64,000 nucleotides of DNA, taken from assembly GCF_000266905.1 (NCBI RefSeq), contig NC_018027.1, forward strand, positions 2,232,001 to 2,296,000, read 5' to 3'. Within the stretch, counting starts at the first letter, position 1; each line of letters begins with the position of its first letter. The notes beneath the pieces are model-generated. The model made no database searches and was not told the DNA's origin. It saw nothing but the letters and a program-made list of their open reading frames with translations. The stretch comes from Mycolicibacterium chubuense NBB4. GTDB taxonomy: Bacteria > Actinomycetota > Actinomycetes > Mycobacteriales > Mycobacteriaceae. Both the position numbers and the translations under genes were made by a program. This document shows positions 58,385-64,000 of this stretch, in pieces.

Positions 58385-59647
58385 TTACCTGTTTCTGTGT
58401 CGGTTGACTGCGGCCGTCGTCGCGGTCGCTCTCGCAGGCACCGCCCGTGACCGATCGACCGTGCCGGTCTGACCGCGTGTGGAGGCCGCGCCGCCGATGC
58501 GGAAATTGTTGATGACGATGCCGGGACCGGTCTTCGTCACGGTTTGACCGTTCTGGAAGATGGAGCCGGCGAGCGCGAGAGGACCCGGGCCCGCGGCCAC
58601 GTGATTGTTGGAGCCGGCGAAGTTGAACCCAGCGTTGATGTTGCCGGGACCGCCGACGCTGACAGTGCTGCCGTCTCCGCCGACGTTGTATGCGAAGTTC
58701 AGGTTGCTGCCTGTACCGCCTGCGGAGAGTCCGTTGCTGCTGCCGCCGATGTTGCGTGCCCTGTTGTAGTACCCGCCCTGCGACGCGACCGTATTGCCGG
58801 TGCCGATGAGATTGCTTGCGAGGTCAAAGTTTCCGCCCTCGGTTGTCACGCTGTTTCGATTACCGAAGCGATTCCGCGCAAAGTTTCCGTAACCGCGCGT
58901 GGTGGTGACGGTGTTGCCATCGCCCAGGAGATTCTTCGCGAAGTTAACCGTTCCGCCCGTTTGCGTGACGCTGTTGCCGTCGCCGAAGAAGTTCTTCGCC
59001 GCATTCCCGGTTCCGCCCGTCTGCGTGACGGTGTTGCCGTCACCGAGAAAATTCTGCGCGGCATTGCTGTAGCCGTTGGTCGTCGCGATGGTGTTGTCCC
59101 GGCCGAGGATATTGCGAGCATGGTTGAACGAGCTACCCTGCGCCGTGATCGTGTTGTTGCTGCCACCGTAGTTAGCTGCCCGGTTCCAGAAGCCGCCTTC
59201 GGCCGTGATGCTGTTGTTGCTGCCAAACCAATTGGAGGCCACTGTCAGAACCGAGCCGGGCGCGCCGGCGACAACGGTGTTGTCGGCGCCCCCGATGCTC
59301 AGGCCGAGCCCCAGCAAGCCGTGGGCCTCGGCGCTTGCGTTCCTTCCGACGGCACTGGCCAATGTGAACGCATCGCTTGTCGTGGCCCCGGCGCCATTGC
59401 CGACGGAGAAGGAGGCGCCGAAGAATCCGGCAGCGTGCGCGGTAGCTCCCTGGCCGATTGCGACGGCGACACCGAATAGCGTGCTGCTGCAATCAGCACT
59501 GTTGCCGATGCCGAAAATCGAAAAACAGGATGCGTTCGCACTGGAGGGAACCCCCACTCCGGCGCTGACGAAGACTGCGCTCGCTGCGGCGCCGGCGATC
59601 AAGCCGCCGGTGATCTTGCGTGACTTCACGATGCCCAGCGCGACCAT
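58385..59647 (-). CDS. secreted protein with 20-residue Asn/Gly repeats, probable beta-solenoid
   Basis: 420 aa from ATG 59647. Signal-like N-terminus (ITGGLIAGAAASAVFVSAG) ending near SSANA. From about residue 140 to 350 there are about ten 20-residue units of the form GxxNxxTxxGGxxNxAxNxx, for example LGDGNTVTQTGGTGNAAKNF. The fixed period, with Asn and small residues in register, suggests a right-handed beta-solenoid. The C-terminus is basic and disordered. Function unknown; cell-surface location inferred. Confidence 0.72.
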   Translation of the reverse strand: MVALGIVKSRKITGGLIAGAAASAVFVSAGVGVPSSANASCFSIFGIGNSADCSSTLFGVAVAIGQGATAHAAGFFGASFSVGNGAGATTSDAFTLASAVGRNASAEAHGLLGLGLSIGGADNTVVAGAPGSVLTVASNWFGSNNSITAEGGFWNRAANYGGSNNTITAQGSSFNHARNILGRDNTIATTNGYSNAAQNFLGDGNTVTQTGGTGNAAKNFFGDGNSVTQTGGTVNFAKNLLGDGNTVTTTRGYGNFARNRFGNRNSVTTEGGNFDLASNLIGTGNTVASQGGYYNRARNIGGSSNGLSAGGTGSNLNFAYNVGGDGSTVSVGGPGNINAGFNFAGSNNHVAAGPGPLALAGSIFQNGQTVTKTGPGIVINNFRIGGAASTRGQTGTVDRSRAVPARATATTAAVNRHRNR

Positions 59648-59761
59648 GTCGCCCCCAAAGACTTCCCCGAAAGTGATCTCAGGATACTGCGTGCGCAGAA
59701 GGGGAGCAATCACAACTTTCCCAAGTCGCCGAGGCATTTTCAGCGCTACCAGGGTTCAGAT

Positions 59762-62386
59762 TCAGAGAGCGCCGGCGTGCGAGAAGCGGGCGGCGCGGCG
59801 GTGGACGCGGTGCGCGTGTCCTCGGGTGCGGTGCGGCTCGACGAACAGATGCATGGGTTCGGCGTAGAAGATCTTCTTCGCCAGCTCGACCAGGCACAGG
59901 TACGCGACGACGAACCCGCCGAGCACGGCGAAGAATTGCCATGGCAGCGGGGTGAACCCGAGGGTGCGCGCGAGCGGCGACAGCGTCAGCAGGGTGCCGA
60001 TCGCCACCACGGTCAGGCTCGTGATGGTCAGCCATCCGCTGGGCCGGCTGCGGAAGAACGGCACCTGCCGGGTGCGGATCGCGAAGATGATCAACGTCTG
60101 GGTGGCCAGCGATTCCACGAACCAGCCGGTGCGGAACTCCACGGCACCGGCATGCAGCACGCCGAGCATCAGCCCGAAGGTCATGAAGTCGAAGAGCGAA
60201 CTGATCGGGCCGAAGGTGAGCATGAACCGGCGAATGAACGCGACGTTCCAGTGCGACGGTGCGTGCAGTTGCTCATCGTCGACGCGGTCGGTCGGAATGG
60301 CCAGCTGGGAGCTGTCGTAGAGGAGGTTGTTGAGCAGGATCTGGCTGGGCAGCATCGGGAGGAACGGCAGCAGCGCCGACGCGGCCGCGGCGGAGAACAT
60401 GTTGCCGAAATTGCTCGAGGTGCCCATCAGAACGTATTTGACGGTGTTCGCGAAGATCCGCCGGCCCTCCGCGACACCGGTGGCCAGCACCCCGAGATCC
60501 TTCTCCAACAGCACCACGTCCGCCGCGTCCTTGGCGACGTCGGTGGCGGTGTCCACGGAGATGCCCACGTCGGCCGCGTGCAGGGCCAGCGCGTCGTTGA
60601 CACCGTCACCCAGGAAGCCGACGGACCGCCCGGTCCGGCGCGCGGCTTTGATGAGGCGAGCCTTCTGCTCGGGGGAGATGCGCGCGAAGATCGTGTGATC
60701 GGCGGCCGCAGCGGCGAATTCGGCGTCGCCGAGGGCGTCGAGCTGCGTGCCGGTGATGGTGCCCCTGGATACCAATCCGAGTTCCTGGCACACCTTTTCG
60801 GCCACCTGCGGGTTGTCGCCGGTGGCGACCTTCACCTCGATGCCCAGGGCGGCGAGTTCCGTCAGTGACTGCCGGGCGGCGGCTTTCGGCTCGTCGGCGA
60901 ACACCAGAAACCCGACCAGCATGAGGTCGGCCTCGTCGCGGGCGGTGATGGCGTCGAGGCCGGGTGCGGGTTTGACAGCCACCGCCACCACGCGGCGCCC
61001 GGCGGCGAACAGCCCGGCCAGCGTGGTGTGGGCAACGGGGTCGGTGAGCGGGCAGCGGGCGAGTATCTGTTCGGGGGCGCCCTTGACGACGAGGATGCGT
61101 TGACCGCCGTCGTCGATCAGGGCCGACGTCGAACGCCGAACATGGTCGAAGGGCAGCAGTGCGACGCGCCGCGCCGCGCCGACGGCCCGTGTGGCATCGG
61201 GAGCCTCCCAGAGCGCGGCATCAAGGGGGTTGGTGCTGACGCCACCAGCCTGTGGGTCCACGTCGGAGGCCAGCAGGCCCAGCCGTAGTGCCGAATCGCT
61301 CTGGGCGCCTGCGGGGTTGAGGGCTTCGACCAGGCTGATGCGCCCCTCGGTGAGGGTGCCCGTCTTGTCGGTGATCAGGATGTCGATGTCGCCGAGGTCC
61401 TCGATGCACACCAGGCGTTTGACCAGCACCCTGGCTTTGGCCAGTTGCCGCGACCCGGTGGCCAGGCTGGCGCTGACCACCGCGGGCAACAGTTGCGGGG
61501 TGATCCCGACCGCGATGGCCAGGGAGAACAGCACCGAGTCGATCAGTGGTTTGCTCAACAGCAGATTGCTGACGAGGATCAGCGCCGTCAGCGCGATGGC
61601 GACCCGCAGGAGTAGATACGAGAAGCGGCGTAGCCCGATCTGGAAGTCGGTCTCGGGTTGCCGTTCTCCCAGACCGGTTGCGATCCGGCCGAACTCGGCG
61701 CTCTTGCCGGTGGCGTAGACCGCGCCGAGGCCTTCGCCGGCGTTGACGATGGTGCCCATGAAGGCCAGATCGGCACAGTCGGCCAGATCGGTACCGGCGG
61801 CCACCGGTTCCGCTGATTTCTCCGATGCCATCGACTCACCGGTCAGGATGCTCTCGTTGCATTCCAAGCCCGTCGTCTCCATCAGCCGCAGGTCGGCGGG
61901 GACCGCCTCGCCCAGCGTCAATCGCACGATGTCGCCGGGCACGAGCAGGGTGACATCGAGGGCGACGAAGCGTCCGTCTCTCAGGGCCACCGCGGTGTGG
62001 CGCATCCGCGAGTGCAGGGCCGCGGCGGCCTTCTCGGCGCGATACTCGTTGACGAACCCCAGCCCGATGCTGACGGCCAGGATGATCCCGATGATGACGG
62101 CCTGCATGCTGTCGCCGAGGAAGTACGACACGATGGCGGTTCCGGCCAAGAGGATCAGCACGGCGTTACGTAGCTGTCGTCCCAGCACGGCAACCGCTTT
62201 GACGTGATGGGTCCGCACCGCATTGGGTCCGACCCGCTGCAGGCGGGCTGCCGCTTCCGCGCTCGACAGGCCGGTGGGGGAACTGGCGAGGAGCTCGAGG
62301 ATCTGATCGGCGGAAGTCGCGGCGGCCTGCGGGGCGGTCATGGCCTGCAGATCGGGTGCTTTGGCGACGTCCGGTCTCATCGCCAC
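59762..62386 (-). CDS. P-type ATPase, magnesium-translocating (MgtA/MgtB type)
   Basis: 874 aa P3B-like ATPase. Actuator motif LTGESMA, phosphorylation motif DKTGTLTEG, nucleotide-binding KGAPEQIL and hinge GDGVNDALALHAADVGISVD are present. M4 PQLLPAVVSA and the C-terminal membrane segments with NNLLYDSSQLAIPTDRVDDE match Mg2+ transporters. Starts at GTG 62386 with GGGAG upstream (ATG 62380 also possible). No regulatory leader was recognised. Confidence 0.9.
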   Translation of the reverse strand: MAMRPDVAKAPDLQAMTAPQAAATSADQILELLASSPTGLSSAEAAARLQRVGPNAVRTHHVKAVAVLGRQLRNAVLILLAGTAIVSYFLGDSMQAVIIGIILAVSIGLGFVNEYRAEKAAAALHSRMRHTAVALRDGRFVALDVTLLVPGDIVRLTLGEAVPADLRLMETTGLECNESILTGESMASEKSAEPVAAGTDLADCADLAFMGTIVNAGEGLGAVYATGKSAEFGRIATGLGERQPETDFQIGLRRFSYLLLRVAIALTALILVSNLLLSKPLIDSVLFSLAIAVGITPQLLPAVVSASLATGSRQLAKARVLVKRLVCIEDLGDIDILITDKTGTLTEGRISLVEALNPAGAQSDSALRLGLLASDVDPQAGGVSTNPLDAALWEAPDATRAVGAARRVALLPFDHVRRSTSALIDDGGQRILVVKGAPEQILARCPLTDPVAHTTLAGLFAAGRRVVAVAVKPAPGLDAITARDEADLMLVGFLVFADEPKAAARQSLTELAALGIEVKVATGDNPQVAEKVCQELGLVSRGTITGTQLDALGDAEFAAAAADHTIFARISPEQKARLIKAARRTGRSVGFLGDGVNDALALHAADVGISVDTATDVAKDAADVVLLEKDLGVLATGVAEGRRIFANTVKYVLMGTSSNFGNMFSAAAASALLPFLPMLPSQILLNNLLYDSSQLAIPTDRVDDEQLHAPSHWNVAFIRRFMLTFGPISSLFDFMTFGLMLGVLHAGAVEFRTGWFVESLATQTLIIFAIRTRQVPFFRSRPSGWLTITSLTVVAIGTLLTLSPLARTLGFTPLPWQFFAVLGGFVVAYLCLVELAKKIFYAEPMHLFVEPHRTRGHAHRVHRRAARFSHAGAL

Positions 62387-62505
62387 GGCGCGACTCCCGG
62401 TGTGCTCCCGTCAGCCGGTCGCCAGAGCCGGTCACGGGTTCTACAGCGGCGTGCCATGCCGACATTGTCGAGTGCGGCGGTCCTGCTGACGTAGGGCAGA
62501 AGGGC

Positions 62506-62524
62506 CTCAGCACTGCCTGCTGAG
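62506..62524 (-). terminator. stem-loop after the MFS gene
   Basis: CTCAGCA-CTGCC-TGCTGAG, a 7-bp stem 2 bp after the stop of the leftward MFS gene and before mgtA-type gene. Confidence 0.5.
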
Positions 62525-62526
62525 TG

Positions 62527-63810
62527 CTAGCCCTCGATGTCGGTCGAGTGTTGAAGGGAGGGCGCCCGGGGCGGCAGGTGGATGCGGCGCAGAACTGCGA
62601 GCAGGGCGAAAAACGAGATCCCGTTGGCGACCAGGATCACCGCGATGGTGACGTGGGGTGACACATCGTAGGCGGCGCCGAGGAGGGCTCCCGCGATGAG
62701 CAGTGCCACGCCGCGCAGCAGCGCCAGCCATCCGAAGGCGATCGCCCGAATGTTCGCCGGCACGAGTTCGGTGACGACCGCCTTGACGGTGGAATCGAGG
62801 ACCCCGTTGACGATTCCCCACACCGCGACACCGACCCACACCGCGGTCACGTTGTCGGTGAAGGCGATCGCTGCGCAGGCCGCTGCCACCGGAACCGCGA
62901 GCAGGACTTGGGGCCCGCGCTTGTCGTACACACGCCCGAAGATCAGGCCGGCGGCGCCGTCGACGGCCATCGCGACCGCGAACAGGATCGGCACCTGGGC
63001 ATCGCTGAACAGCCCGGAACGCTGGGCGTGAAAGGCCAACAGCGGGAAGGCGGCGACGCCGCAGGACAGTACCCCGATCGTGGCGACGTACTGCCAGAAC
63101 CGGGTCGGGAGCCGCCGTGAGGCGGCGGTGGGCAGCGGCGCGGCGGCGGCATCCGGGGAGGCCGGTGTCGTCGTGTCGGGCTGGTCTTCCTCTTCGTAGC
63201 CGCGCGGGTCCGGGACGCGAAACCGAAGCCAGCCGAGCAGCAGCAGGACCAGCAGGCCCGGGATGATGAGGACCCCGAACGCCAGCCGATAGTCGCCGGT
63301 GTAGGCACTGAGCACTGCCGCCAGCAGGAGCGGGCCGGCGATGGCGCCGGTTTGGTCGAGTGCCTGATGGACCCCGAACGCACTGCCACGGCCGGTGGTG
63401 GTCGAGGCGTGCGACAGCAGGGTGTCTTTCGCCGGTGAGCGGACGGCCTTGCCGAGCCGTTCGGTTCCGTAGAGCAACAGCGCCGGGACGAGGGCGCCGC
63501 TGACACCGATCAACGGGACGCTCAGCACGGTCAGGGCGTAGCCGGCGATGGTCCAGGCCCAGTAGTGCTGGGTCCGGGCGATCGCGTAGCCAGAGACGAC
63601 GCGCAGCGAGTAGCCGATGAATTCCCCGGCGCCGGCGACCAATCCGACGAGTGCGGCGGATGCACCGAGAGTGGCCAGATAGGGGCCGATGATGCTGCGG
63701 GCGCCCTCGTACACCGTGTCGGCGAGCAGGCTCACCGTGCCGAACAGGAGGACGAAGTGCCAGGGCTTCAACCGATCCCGGGCTGAGTGTCTAGGTGCGG
63801 TGATCATCAT
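62527..63810 (-). CDS. major facilitator superfamily transporter
   Basis: 427 aa from ATG 63810. Twelve hydrophobic segments with a charged middle loop (DPRGYEEEDQPDTTTPASPD). MFS features: GARSIIGPYLATLGASAALVG and GTERLGKAVRSPAKDTLLSHA, seen in YfiS/FucP-like permeases of unknown substrate. A start at 63840 would overlap the gene upstream by 23 bp. Same orientation as the PAP2 gene that precedes it. Confidence 0.8.
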   Translation of the reverse strand: MMITAPRHSARDRLKPWHFVLLFGTVSLLADTVYEGARSIIGPYLATLGASAALVGLVAGAGEFIGYSLRVVSGYAIARTQHYWAWTIAGYALTVLSVPLIGVSGALVPALLLYGTERLGKAVRSPAKDTLLSHASTTTGRGSAFGVHQALDQTGAIAGPLLLAAVLSAYTGDYRLAFGVLIIPGLLVLLLLGWLRFRVPDPRGYEEEDQPDTTTPASPDAAAAPLPTAASRRLPTRFWQYVATIGVLSCGVAAFPLLAFHAQRSGLFSDAQVPILFAVAMAVDGAAGLIFGRVYDKRGPQVLLAVPVAAACAAIAFTDNVTAVWVGVAVWGIVNGVLDSTVKAVVTELVPANIRAIAFGWLALLRGVALLIAGALLGAAYDVSPHVTIAVILVANGISFFALLAVLRRIHLPPRAPSLQHSTDIEG

Positions 63811-63817
63811 TTTCCCG

Positions 63818-64000
63818 TCACGATCGATCAGCTGTGCCAACGGTTTCCGCGTGCGTTCCGGTCAGCAGTATGCGCAGGGGGCTCCGCTCGGCACGAGGGA
63901 GCAGCCGCAGCAGCAGTGGTCGCACCAGCAGGTAACCGACCATGCTGATGGCGGCCCCGAGGAGCAGGCCGGCGAGGACGTCTTGGGGGTAGTGCGCGCC
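63818..64000 (-). CDS. PAP2-family protein, 3' part only (cut by window end)
   Basis: The last 60 residues of a protein running leftward from beyond the window. It begins GAHYPQDVLAGLLLGAAISM, the third motif of PAP2 phosphatases (His with following Asp), then one transmembrane segment and a polar tail ending TADRS. Stop TGA at 63818-63820, 7 bp before the MFS start, suggesting an operon. Confidence 0.75.
   Translation of the reverse strand, partial: GAHYPQDVLAGLLLGAAISMVGYLLVRPLLLRLLPRAERSPLRILLTGTHAETVGTADRS

Overview
The window is high-GC actinobacterial DNA and almost certainly comes from a rapidly growing mycobacterium (Mycolicibacterium type). It has an MspA-family porin, AftC, ClpC2, the coproporphyrin haem pathway and mycobacterial secreted proteins. 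From memory, the gene order from 1 to about 26.9 kb follows the M. tuberculosis Rv2692-Rv2667 block (ceoC, ceoB, APC permease, RNA methyltransferase, Ars-type permease, CBS protein, dxs, RNase D, DUF3000, hemE, cgoX, chdC, msrB, aftC, secreted hydrolase, ribD-like, zapE, GNAT, exported protein, clpC2). Inserted relative to that order are nhaA, a fused E1 dehydrogenase, an alpha/beta hydrolase and a sigma factor/ogt pair.

Region 1 (1-28.8 kb) is ordinary core chromosome: K+ uptake, ion transport, isoprenoid start (dxs), haem synthesis, cell-wall arabinan, redox and alkylation repair, and Clp regulation. clpC2 has two matched 17-bp palindromes over a promoter that looks leaderless.

Region 2 (28,806-39,579) is a compact integrated element of about 10.8 kb in the 3' end of tRNA-Val(GAC), bounded by a 22-bp direct repeat. 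It carries a tyrosine integrase, excisionase, a TOPRIM/DUF3631 replication protein whose 3' end holds an iteron-like cluster, and a tightly overlapped string of tiny genes (WhiB-like, zinc ribbons, HTH). A head operon follows (capsid protease, cement protein, major capsid protein, scaffold-like protein), then an oppositely transcribed accessory operon. No portal, terminase, tail or lysis gene is visible, so it reads as a capsid-encoding phage satellite related in layout and site to phiRv2 of M. tuberculosis.

Region 3 (39.5-41.5 kb) holds four tRNA genes (Val-GAC, Cys, Gly, Val-CAC), a secreted protein, a DUF899 remnant and a DinB-like protein.

Region 4 (41.8-64 kb) is accessory envelope and metal biology. 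A copper-type island holds a SHOCT protein, a multicopper oxidase, an OmpR-type two-component system with a His-rich sensor loop, and a DUF305 gene split by a frameshift. A second two-component system sits among a PAP2 phosphatase, a DedA protein, a repetitive secreted protein, an MspA porin and a COG4705 membrane protein. All of these promoters share a TCAGC-N6-TCAGC direct repeat, which suggests one local envelope regulon. A collapsed, collinear relic of the copper island lies at 53.77-54.08 kb. The end of the window has secreted and membrane proteins, an MgtA-type P-ATPase, an MFS transporter and a PAP2 gene cut by the window edge.
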